From Pseudomonadota bacterium (GTDB lineage: Bacteria; Pseudomonadota; Gammaproteobacteria; Halothiobacillales; Halothiobacillaceae), in assembly GCA_021795795.1 (NCBI GenBank), contig JAJYPA010000023.1, positions 1 through 37,672 on the forward strand: a DNA stretch of 37,672 nucleotides, given 5' to 3'. The position numbers and the translations under genes are program-made. The notes under the pieces are model-generated. The model was not told the DNA's origin and did no database searches. It saw nothing but the letters and a program-made list of their open reading frames with translations. Shown here piece after piece: positions 16,769 to 24,241 of this stretch. How positions within the stretch are numbered: the first letter of the stretch is position 1; each line of letters starts with the position of its first letter.

Positions 16769-17696
16769 TGTTCTCGCCTTCGTCAGGCTCGGATAAATTT
16801 AGACTAGGCAAGGCCAAAGCTAGCAAGTCGTCGTTGAGGCGCTGAGAAAGGCTAATGACCACTGATTCGGCAGCCGCAAGCAGAGTACTTTTTCCAGTTG
16901 ATGCATCTGATAGATGCACCAAGACATCCTGATGAAGCACACTGACGATATGGGCTTTGTCTTCTCTTGTCAGTTCACGCTCAGACGTGTCAGGCTTTGC
17001 ATAAGTAAGCACATGTGCATCAAGAATGGGGCGGAATGGCTCAATCAGGTCATCAGCCAAATTAAATGCGTTTTGTTCGCTTGAATGGTGCAGCCCGAAG
17101 GCCGTTAGAAAGCCATAGGCAACCAGATTTCTTGCCAGCGTGGAGCGAATTACACTGTATCCATAATTGAATGCGGCATTATGAAATCGTTCCTGTGCCC
17201 GACTAAATCCAGCTCCAAACAGATGACGGAAATAAACTTGCGCACCGTGGGATTCGGCATGACCGGCATCCCCAGAACGAACGGATTTCGCCAGCCGCTG
17301 CAGGTGGCAACTGGCAGTCACATGCCCCTGCCAAGCCAAAACCTCGGCCTGATTGAGTAATTTTCGTTGTACGATACCTCGCCAGAGTTGCTTCCTGCGG
17401 GGCAGGCTCATGTCCAGTTGCGCACGCATAATCTTTAGGGCACGACTATGTGGCAGGTGTGGTAACAGAACGCCATTCGGTAAATGTTTGTCGTCTACTG
17501 TGATAACAGCAATCTGCCCGCTTGCACAAGCAGACAAAAGTTTCGCTGAAAGGCTGACCTGTGGCTGGTCAATGACCAGCACGGATATGTCCTCCAAGGG
17601 AATGCGCAGCTTGCCCTCATCCTGTTCGACCACCAGTCCATTTTGCTCGAGTCGCAGGCGCGATGGTTGGGTAATCACCACGCTGCGCCAGGCCAT
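16761..17696 (-). CDS. cas1: CRISPR-associated endonuclease/integrase Cas1
   Basis: The catalytic subunit of the spacer-acquisition complex, 311 residues. The probable metal ligands are Glu148 ([15 protein letters not shown]), His203 or His204 ([12 protein letters not shown]) and Glu219 ([10 protein letters not shown]), all present. The N-terminal beta domain (residues about 1-85) contains [15 protein letters not shown], typical of type II Cas1. The gene starts three bases after the cas9 stop and overlaps cas2, so the three are one transcript. Nothing suggests inactivation, so acquisition could be functional. Confidence 0.97.
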   Translation of the reverse strand: MAWRSVVITQPSRLRLEQNGLVVEQDEGKLRIPLEDISVLVIDQPQVSLSAKLLSACASGQIAVITVDDKHLPNGVLLPHLPHSRALKIMRAQLDMSLPRRKQLWRGIVQRKLLNQAEVLAWQGHVTASCHLQRLAKSVRSGDAGHAESHGAQVYFRHLFGAGFSRAQERFHNAAFNYGYSVIRSTLARNLVAYGFLTAFGLHHSSEQNAFNLADDLIEPFRPILDAHVLTYAKPDTSERELTREDKAHIVSVLHQDVLVHLSDASTGKSTLLAAAESVVISLSQRLNDDLLALALPSLNLSEPDEGENNE

Positions 17697-17699
17697 GAC

Positions 17700-20600
17700 T
17701 CAGACCTTACGTTTGGAATGGAGTGGCTGCCTGGCTTCCTGCTTGACGGGGTAGAGGCGGCCTAACAGATCCACATGAGATTTTTCTACGGAAAGGGCTG
17801 TTTTGATGCCTATGCCGCGGAATAGGCCATTCTTGCCAATAGACTGATTTCGATCATGTGCCCAAACTGAAATAGCCCCCGTGGAACGATCCAATCCCTC
17901 AAAATAGCCCTCAAGAGTCGGCTTTCCCTTCTGTTCAACTTTCACCCAATCATTAGGATGCAGGCTGAACAAGAAATGGTACTTGTCATCCATCAGTGTC
18001 CATTCCTCCTCCGGTTTGGATTGAACTACTGCCCGATTCGGCAATTCTGACTTCACTGCGTCTGCTACGTAGAGCGGCACGGCATAAAACTTTTTACCAT
18101 CAGTGAAAATATCCACGCGCAGCATGGAGCCGTTGTTGGCAATGCCACCGCGAACTGGGATGCCACTTTTTTGTGTGTCCATCAGGTTGACTGTTCGCAC
18201 AACAGGTGCGAGTTTCCCCGGCTTGCTGGGCTTGTAAAGTGGCTCTTTGAATGCCTTTTGCCCATCATCACCATGTGCTTGCAGTCGTTGGCGAATTGCC
18301 TCGATCAGCTTGGTATTGCGTGGATCATCCCACCCGACAATTCGCTCTATATCCTTGAGCTTCAGGTTTTCCAATGGCGTTTTTACTGCGCTCTGTCCCT
18401 CTGGGATTTGTGCATTCGTATTATGAGAGGATCGGATGGTCTCCTGATGGGCTTGACCCAGCCCTCGTCGAAGTGGCGCGCGGGAGACGCGAATAGGGTG
18501 CGCTAGTGGAAGCAGTGCTTTGTTGTAATCGTGCAGATGCTCGAGTTGCAGGACCGGATCGTTGGATAACCAAGCTTCCAACTCCCAGCGAAAATGTTGC
18601 CAAGGAGCGGGGAAATGATCTTCCAATTTTCTCAGGGCATGAATATCCATTACTTCGCCGGTTTCCGGATCAATAAATCCCTCACGAACCATCGCCAGCT
18701 CCTTACGGCGAGAATAATCTGAAAGTCGCTTGACCATCCCATGACTGGCAGCGGCAACCACAGCAGCATCCAGCGCATGATGCAGGTCACCCTCCTCACG
18801 CAGCTTGTTTAATCCCCAGCGGGTACGCAAGAACGCGGTCAACTGACCCGATACAACTACACAGCGTTTGCTTTGAGAATCCTCAGCCAGTTGCAGGTGC
18901 TGTTCAACAAGATTTTTGAATGCACGGGCGATATATCGAGTATCCGTGAGGTTGCGCTCACGGAAGCCTTCGGCTGCCTTGTCTCCGAAGTCCTTGCGCA
19001 ACAAACGGTCACGTTTGGCTTGACGGTAGTTTTTGTTACCGTCTACCCAAGCCTTGAAGCTTCGCCACCGGTCGCTGTCATGTTCGCCGTCCATATATTC
19101 GTAAGGCGTGCGATTACCTTTGTTTTGGTTTTCGACCTTTAGTACTAGTACCTTGTTGTTCATGCCGTCATCGAAGCTGCGCGAATAGGGTAGCACGTGG
19201 TCGATCTCGACATAACCATCCTCATCCAGTCGTTGCAAGTCGATGGCGTTCAGAGTGTAAGCACATTTGCCCCCCTGCTCATGGTAAAGACGCATCTTGC
19301 TCAGTTGGTCGCGCCGAGGCATGGCACCGAACAGGTGATGGAATGCATCAACTGCTTTTTCCTTATTCTGCCTGAAATTGGCTTGTTCCTTTTCAATCTT
19401 GCGGCGCTCATCAAAGGGCTTGCTCAAATCTCGTGCCAGCTCGATGTGCACGGCGGCGGGCGGGCCATATTCGTCAATAATGGCGTTGACCAGCTTGCGC
19501 GCCTGATTGAGCGCACGGTAAACGACGGGATTCGTGAAGTTTTCTTTGCCTATGGGTGGCAGCTTGGGCTTCTTGTTCTCATCCGTGTGAAGCTGGCTAT
19601 GGTGGCTGTAACCTGCCGATAATACGGCTTCGTCATATCGCTGACCTGCCTCCATGTAGGGAATGATCTTTCTCAATGCTTTGATGGAAAGGCGAACGAA
19701 ATCGCTGAATGAGACCATCAGCACGGCTTCAATGATGTCTTTCCCGATCCTCTTTTCCTGCATCCACACGTTGGCTTCGGTGTCGTCCTTGAATACGGTT
19801 TGGGCATAGGCAAGATCGTCTAGGCGATCAGGATTTGCGGCATCTCGTGTCCATTCGATTTTTAGTCCGGCATCTTCATAGGCCTTGCGCAGCGCATGGA
19901 AAGCTTTGGCTTCAAACAACACGGTATCTTCTGCAGCCAGTTCGTTTCCCTCCTTGCGCTTTTTCCAATAGTCCACACCAACGAAGCGGGCGGCTTCGGG
20001 CAGACCTGCCTTGGCGCGAATCTGCTTGTAGGTTACTTTGGTTTGGGTAAATGGAAGTTGGAGAGCGGCTTGGCGTTCTTCATTACTCAGTGCGCGTGTT
20101 TCGCCCTGATTACTGATCCGCAGATTGTTCAGTCGAGTAAACCAGACAAAACGCTCGGCGGTGTGACTTGCCTTCGGCGCTCGATATTCGTCAGGCTCGA
20201 ACGAGCATGATCCAACCATTTTAAGCAGGTTCTCGCCAGACAAGGCGGGGCGGCGAGCCATGAGCAGTTCATGGATGGACTTTTGCAATTCGGGCTTTGC
20301 GTGTGGGTTGCCGAGCGCGTGCTGGGTGTCAAATAGTCTGGTGAGTTCGTTATCGAGGTCAGAGCGAGCGAAGGTATGGGTGTACTCGCCGCCCTTGTTG
20401 CGTTTGGCGTGCGCAAAGGACTCATCACACGCAGCCATTTCGCCCACTGTGCGCCAGCCGCCGTCCAACACTCGTTTCTGGTTTGAGGTAACGCCACTTA
20501 GCATTTGTCCTGTTTTCTCATCGGCCTTGGCTTCACCCTTTCGGTTTGACTGGAAACCACGATGTTTGACGATGTGGTAGAGCACGGCGGCCCATTCATG

Positions 20601-20933
20601 TGGTGTAAGCAGTCGATCCAGCCCTTCTGCTCGCAATTCCCAAGGCGATATCTTTGTGATGATCTCTTCTGGTGAGTGAGTTGGAATTATCCCCTCGCGT
20701 TTAAGTAAACGACGCAGGCGTAGCAAGCGAAATGCACGCCGTCGAATACGACGCCGCGTCAATCTTGACTCTCGACGAATCTTATTGAGAGATTCGCCTT
20801 CCTTGGCGGTTTCAGCCTTATTGAACGTACGCACATGCAGGGCGTGAATATGATCATCAGCCAGCAACGCGGCTCCCACAGATGCCATGCCAATATCGAG
20901 GCCCAAAAGATAATTCAAAACAGGATGTTTCAT
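17700..20933 (-). CDS. cas9: Type II-C CRISPR effector nuclease Cas9
   Basis: An RNA-guided double-strand DNA nuclease of 1077 residues, in the compact II-C class. RuvC-I holds Asp13 in LLGLDIGMASVG. An arginine-rich bridge helix follows at about 50-80 (RRESRLTRRRIRRRAFR). The REC lobe runs to about 450. RuvC-II has Glu498 in HIELARDL. HNH has His579 in EIDHVLPYSR and Asn602 in ENQNKGNRTPYE. RuvC-III has His719 and Asp722 in HHALDAA. WED/PAM-interacting regions end the protein. All catalytic residues are present. I chose the ATG at 20933 because GGAAGGAG lies just ahead; the ATG at 20948 would place that site inside the coding region. Motifs and spacing closely follow N. meningitidis Cas9. 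The PAM cannot be read from sequence alone. Confidence 0.98.
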   Translation of the reverse strand: MKHPVLNYLLGLDIGMASVGAALLADDHIHALHVRTFNKAETAKEGESLNKIRRESRLTRRRIRRRAFRLLRLRRLLKREGIIPTHSPEEIITKISPWELRAEGLDRLLTPHEWAAVLYHIVKHRGFQSNRKGEAKADEKTGQMLSGVTSNQKRVLDGGWRTVGEMAACDESFAHAKRNKGGEYTHTFARSDLDNELTRLFDTQHALGNPHAKPELQKSIHELLMARRPALSGENLLKMVGSCSFEPDEYRAPKASHTAERFVWFTRLNNLRISNQGETRALSNEERQAALQLPFTQTKVTYKQIRAKAGLPEAARFVGVDYWKKRKEGNELAAEDTVLFEAKAFHALRKAYEDAGLKIEWTRDAANPDRLDDLAYAQTVFKDDTEANVWMQEKRIGKDIIEAVLMVSFSDFVRLSIKALRKIIPYMEAGQRYDEAVLSAGYSHHSQLHTDENKKPKLPPIGKENFTNPVVYRALNQARKLVNAIIDEYGPPAAVHIELARDLSKPFDERRKIEKEQANFRQNKEKAVDAFHHLFGAMPRRDQLSKMRLYHEQGGKCAYTLNAIDLQRLDEDGYVEIDHVLPYSRSFDDGMNNKVLVLKVENQNKGNRTPYEYMDGEHDSDRWRSFKAWVDGNKNYRQAKRDRLLRKDFGDKAAEGFRERNLTDTRYIARAFKNLVEQHLQLAEDSQSKRCVVVSGQLTAFLRTRWGLNKLREEGDLHHALDAAVVAAASHGMVKRLSDYSRRKELAMVREGFIDPETGEVMDIHALRKLEDHFPAPWQHFRWELEAWLSNDPVLQLEHLHDYNKALLPLAHPIRVSRAPLRRGLGQAHQETIRSSHNTNAQIPEGQSAVKTPLENLKLKDIERIVGWDDPRNTKLIEAIRQRLQAHGDDGQKAFKEPLYKPSKPGKLAPVVRTVNLMDTQKSGIPVRGGIANNGSMLRVDIFTDGKKFYAVPLYVADAVKSELPNRAVVQSKPEEEWTLMDDKYHFLFSLHPNDWVKVEQKGKPTLEGYFEGLDRSTGAISVWAHDRNQSIGKNGLFRGIGIKTALSVEKSHVDLLGRLYPVKQEARQPLHSKRKV

Positions 20934-20950
20934 ACAAACTCCTTCCAATG

Positions 20951-20963
20951 TATACTTTGTATA
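20951..20963. promoter_or_regulatory. Symmetric element between cas9 and tracrRNA, possible divergent -10 boxes
   Basis: The 13-base palindrome TATAC-TTT-GTATA offers a -10-like hexamer on each strand: TATACT toward the tracrRNA and TATACA toward cas9. The positions would start the tracrRNA near its anti-repeat and give cas9 a short leader of about 18 bases that includes its ribosome-binding site. I see no good -35 boxes, so this is a proposal. Confidence 0.4.
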
Positions 20964-21053
20964 TTGTTGCCATCCGGGGTGAGAGCCGTTGCTACAATAA
21001 AGGTCTTAATTGAACCTAGTCCGCCCACCTTAAACAAGTGGGCTTTCTTTTTG
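20963..21053 (+). ncRNA. Predicted tracrRNA
   Basis: Bases 20963-20998 are an anti-repeat. Compared with the reverse complement of the CRISPR repeat they match at 30 of 36 positions. The duplex has an upper part of 16 uninterrupted pairs (20970-20985), a five-base internal bulge (CCGTT, 20986-20990), and an eight-pair lower stem (GCTACAAT, last pair a G-U wobble). Downstream come a small nexus-like hairpin, AGGT (21001-21004) with ACCT (21014-21017), and a terminator hairpin, GCCCAC (21023-21028) with GTGGGC (21038-21043), then T's to 21053. This is the architecture of a II-C tracrRNA, about 90 bases long. The exact 5' end is unknown. It is transcribed away from cas9 and on the same strand as the array. 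Confidence 0.88.
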
Positions 21054-21284
21054 CATCTAAGGAAACCTCGAAACACCCCTTCAATGGGATTTTTCGAGGA
21101 AATTCATTGCGGGTAACCCTCAATGAACTCACGCTATTTCAATCGTTTAAGCGGTTGGGTGGCGCCCCCAAATAAATTTTGTTCGCCACTTTGATCGCTC
21201 TGGCATGAGTGACTTCTGTGTGGGCGGTAAAGCTAAATATTTTTAGTGCGTTTGCGCACCGCCTCTCGCCTTTTAGAGCAGGAC
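21054..21284. other. Gene-free stretch with two adjacent hairpins
   Basis: No gene is visible. Two inverted repeats follow the tracrRNA terminator: CCTCGAAA (21066-21073) with TTTCGAGG (21092-21099), and a compact palindrome at 21103-21127 with arms TTCATTG/CAATGAA around GGG-TAA-CCC. Their role is unknown. The stretch ends at the remains of an IS481-type transposase and may include its decayed terminus. Confidence 0.5.
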
Positions 21285-22044
21285 TTATCTGCCACTTTCC
21301 GGACGATTATGAGCGCGCCTCTTTTAACAAACAAATGAAGATGGGTTTAATACCAGTCTTTCATGGCTTGGATGGGCGTTCGATTGTTCAGCGCCGACTG
21401 GGGGTGGCTGGTGGTTGTACAGGTATACATAACGCATCAGGATTTACACCATATCTTCGCCGCTGATGATGCGGTAGGTCTTCGTGATGTCGGCAATCCG
21501 GCCATTGAGCCGCTGGTTGGGGGGGTGCTTGGGTTTAATCAGGTTGTGTTCGATATTAAATGCCTGGCAGAGTTGATCGAACTCATGTCGTCCGCTTACC
21601 TGTCGCTCTTTTGAAGCGAACAGGCGGTCGGTGAATTCCTTGCCATTGTCGGTCAGGATGCACGTGATCTTGATCGGATATGCCTAATGCAGGGCATTAA
21701 GGTTACCGACAGTGTGACGACGCAGACAACGATCAGGACCAGAGAGAAACATCCGGACTCAGGAACGCTCTGGTGATCGCCAGAAAGTCATCCAATGGGA
21801 AGCAGCAGGGATTTTTGCGCAGATACACCATCACGGCTTCTTGCGCGGGCGTCAGGATGGTTTGCAACCGGTGGGCCGTGTGGGGGAGCGATCCATCGTG
21901 CTGAATCGGTGCTTCCATTTGTACACGTTGCCTTCGCTGATGCCATAGCGTCGGGCCAGAACACGGGCACTGTCCGAACTTGTGGCAATCTCGGCGCGAA
22001 TACGGGGCGTTGGTTCGCGCGCTCTTGTGTGGAGACACCATCAT
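21285..22044 (-). pseudogene. Decayed IS481-family transposase
   Basis: Recognisable transposase pieces occur in order on the minus strand but in different frames. The N-terminus MMVSPHKSARTN comes first. The helix-turn-helix part (ARVLARRYGISEGNVYKWK) follows in a shifted frame. Then come HTAHRLQTILTPAQEAV, DRCLRRHTVGNLNAL and a stop, ILTDNGKEFTDRLF, NGRIADITKTYRI, a second stop, LYNHQPP, then ALNNRTPIQAMKDWY and a last KRRAHNRPESGR. The central part with the first catalytic aspartate is deleted, and the segment around the glutamate (normally NGMVERFNGRI) is shortened. There are several frameshifts and at least two in-frame stops, so it is inactive. It separates the CRISPR locus from the thioredoxin gene. 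Confidence 0.9.
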
Positions 22045-22155
22045 GGCTGCCTACCTCCACGCCGGATATGTTCGTCGATGATAGATTGAAACAAGCTTCG
22101 GGCAACAAACAAAGGCCAGCGCTTTAGGTCAATACAATCATCCGGGACTCTAAAT

Positions 22156-23019
22156 TTAGTGAAGCAGACTGAACATCTTGCGACGCCAGATCTTGGTGAG
22201 AGCGTGATCCGAGCCAAGAAGCTCGAAGGTGTCGAGCAGGCCGCGACGACCGGCGTCATCCTTGTATTGGCGATCGCGTTGCATGATGGCGAAGAACTGG
22301 GCGAGGGCGCATTCATAGTCCTGAGTCATGGCACAACGAGAGGCAAGCTGTTCGCGTGCTTCAAGATCGTTTTCGTCGGTGGCTATGCGCGCTTGCAGTT
22401 CCTCGACACTCGGTCCATCTCCTGCATGTTGCGCCAGATGAATGCGCGCTTTGAGTTCCTTGACATCCTTGCGTGTGGCGACATCGATCGGCAGGGCATC
22501 GATGATCTGCATGGCCTGATCGTGGTCGCCCGTCTTGCTTATGATTTCGGCCAGGTCGATCAGAACGTCTGCATTATTTGGTTCGATGGCATTGGCTTGC
22601 TTGAGCAGGTCGATTGCCTGTTCGATGGCACCGGCATCGGCTTGTTCGCGCGCCTGATTTCTCAGGGCCCGCACCTCGGAAACGATGTGTTTTTCCAGAA
22701 ATTCACGGACCTGGCTTTCCGGCAACGCCCCCATGAATTGATCCACCGGCGCGCCATTGATGACCAACATCACGGTCGGCAGGCTGCGAATACCGAAATG
22801 GCCGGCCAATTGCGCTTCGACATCCGTGTTGACCTTGGCGAGCTGCAATTTGCCGCCATAGCTTTCGGTGATCTGTTCGAGCATGGGCTTGAGCGTCCGG
22901 CAAGGGCCGCACCATTCCGCCCAGAAATCCACAAGTACAGGCGTCTGAAAAGACGCATCGATGACGCGGGTCTGAAATTCTGCGGCGGTAACGTCGAAAA
23001 TATAAGGCAGATCGGACAT
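22156..23019 (-). CDS. cnoX: Thioredoxin-like chaperone CnoX/YbbN
   Basis: A 287-residue protein. A thioredoxin domain (about residues 1-110) contains an intact WCGPC active site (C37, C40) and the cis-proline loop RSLPTV. A helical TPR-like region follows (about 115-287). This layout is that of CnoX/YbbN, a holdase that hands clients to GroEL and DnaK under oxidative stress. E. coli CnoX has lost the CxxC, whereas this protein keeps it and may also reduce disulfides. The ATG at 23019 is preferred because AGAGG stands six bases before it; an ATG at 23025 would add two residues. Confidence 0.9.
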   Translation of the reverse strand: MSDLPYIFDVTAAEFQTRVIDASFQTPVLVDFWAEWCGPCRTLKPMLEQITESYGGKLQLAKVNTDVEAQLAGHFGIRSLPTVMLVINGAPVDQFMGALPESQVREFLEKHIVSEVRALRNQAREQADAGAIEQAIDLLKQANAIEPNNADVLIDLAEIISKTGDHDQAMQIIDALPIDVATRKDVKELKARIHLAQHAGDGPSVEELQARIATDENDLEAREQLASRCAMTQDYECALAQFFAIMQRDRQYKDDAGRRGLLDTFELLGSDHALTKIWRRKMFSLLH

Positions 23020-23177
23020 GGGCATCCTCTTGTTTGAAAATGAAAAAAACTCGAAGTGGGGAATGTATGGCGGCTCTTCCTACACTTTTCAAGGCAGAAG
23101 CACGGCGAAACCCGAATCTGACTGCTATGCTCCAGCCCCTTTTTGCTTTTCGGCACGGCCACACTCTGGGTCAACTT

Positions 23178-24095
23178 ATGTCCTCCATCCCTGAATCTCC
23201 GGCGGTTTGTGCCCCTCGTTCCGCCCGTCATCATCCCTATTTCTGGCCGTTGGTCGCCCTGCTGGTGCTCGGCTTGCTGTGGGGTTATAACTGGGTGGTG
23301 ATGAAAGGTGGTTTGAGCGAGATTGCCGCGCTGTGGTTCGGTGCCTTGCGCACGATCATTCCCGCCGTGTTGCTGCTGCTCTTACTGCCTGCAACGGGCC
23401 GATCGCTCAGACCGCCGCCCATGCATTACGTCATTCCATTGGGACTCTTGCAGACCGCCGGTTTTGTCGGCTTTATGATGTGGGCGTTGCAAACCGGCGC
23501 GGCGGGTGAGACCGCGGTGATCGTTTTCACCATGCCGTTATGGCTGATGTTGATGGCGCATGTGGTGCTGCACGAACGCTTGACCCGCCGCCAATGGCTG
23601 GCGCTGGGTATTGCGGGTATGGGCCTGTTTTTCATGATTGCGCCGTGGCGCGGGCATCTGGCTATCGGTGCTTCGTTGTTTGCCGTGTTGTCTGGCTTGA
23701 CCTGGGCGGGTGGTTCGATCTGGCAGAAGAAATTCGGTCGTCGTTATCGCCTTGATCTGCTCAATGTCACCGCCTGGCAGATGCTGTTCGGTGGTTTTGC
23801 CATTTTGCTGGCAGCGGTGATTCTTGAACCCTGGCATGCCGAATGGACACCGCATCTGCTTTGGGTTCTGTTCTACAACATCGTGCCGGCGGGGGCGCTG
23901 GGTTGGCTGCTCTGGATTTATGCCCTGCACAATCTGCCCACCCGCATTGCCGGTTTCGGCTCATTGCTGATTCCCAGTGTCGGTGTTTTGGGCGCATGGA
24001 TTCAGTTGGGCGAGCGGCCCGGATTATTCGAATTGATTGGCATCATCCTGATTCTCACGGCTTTGCTTCTGTCGCTCATATCGCGCCGGAATTGA
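23178..24095 (+). CDS. EamA/DMT family transporter
   Basis: An integral membrane protein of 305 residues with about ten helices, made of two repeated EamA domains. The first begins at LGLLWGYNWVVMKGGL and the second near residue 160 (AVLSGLTWAGGSIWQKK). Members export amino acids, nucleotides or other metabolites; the substrate here is unknown. The frame is open upstream to a TTG at 23034. The membrane region starts after MSSIPESPAV, so I take the ATG at 23178, though its ribosome-binding site is weak. An ATG at 23067 is an alternative. The gene is divergent from cnoX. Confidence 0.88.
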   Translation: MSSIPESPAVCAPRSARHHPYFWPLVALLVLGLLWGYNWVVMKGGLSEIAALWFGALRTIIPAVLLLLLLPATGRSLRPPPMHYVIPLGLLQTAGFVGFMMWALQTGAAGETAVIVFTMPLWLMLMAHVVLHERLTRRQWLALGIAGMGLFFMIAPWRGHLAIGASLFAVLSGLTWAGGSIWQKKFGRRYRLDLLNVTAWQMLFGGFAILLAAVILEPWHAEWTPHLLWVLFYNIVPAGALGWLLWIYALHNLPTRIAGFGSLLIPSVGVLGAWIQLGERPGLFELIGIILILTALLLSLISRRN

Positions 24096-24241
24096 CTGAA
24101 TGGGCCTCAACTACCGCGTTGCGTGTACACTTTCACGCTAGCGGAGGATGACGTGTCTGCCCTACGTTGATCGCTGACCGAACCGTGATGCTGTTTGATC
24201 CTGTTTTGTCCCCTGTTTTCAGTTCCGAGCATTGATTTTCC

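Noticed and set aside
20933..20948. Start of cas9 at the upstream ATG (20948)
   Set aside because: The strong ribosome-binding site GGAAGGAG would lie inside the coding sequence; it fits the ATG at 20933.
21363..21614. Plus-strand open frame in the IS remnant
   Set aside because: The minus strand carries clear transposase fragments; the plus-strand frame is their shadow.
22130..22140. CATCCGGG near the right border as a second anti-repeat
   Set aside because: Only eight bases match the tracrRNA anti-repeat; no pairing beyond this and no hairpins follow.
22045..22155. Attachment-site copy of the tRNA-Asp 3' end at the right border
   Set aside because: I found no repeat of the tRNA 3' sequence and no integrase gene.
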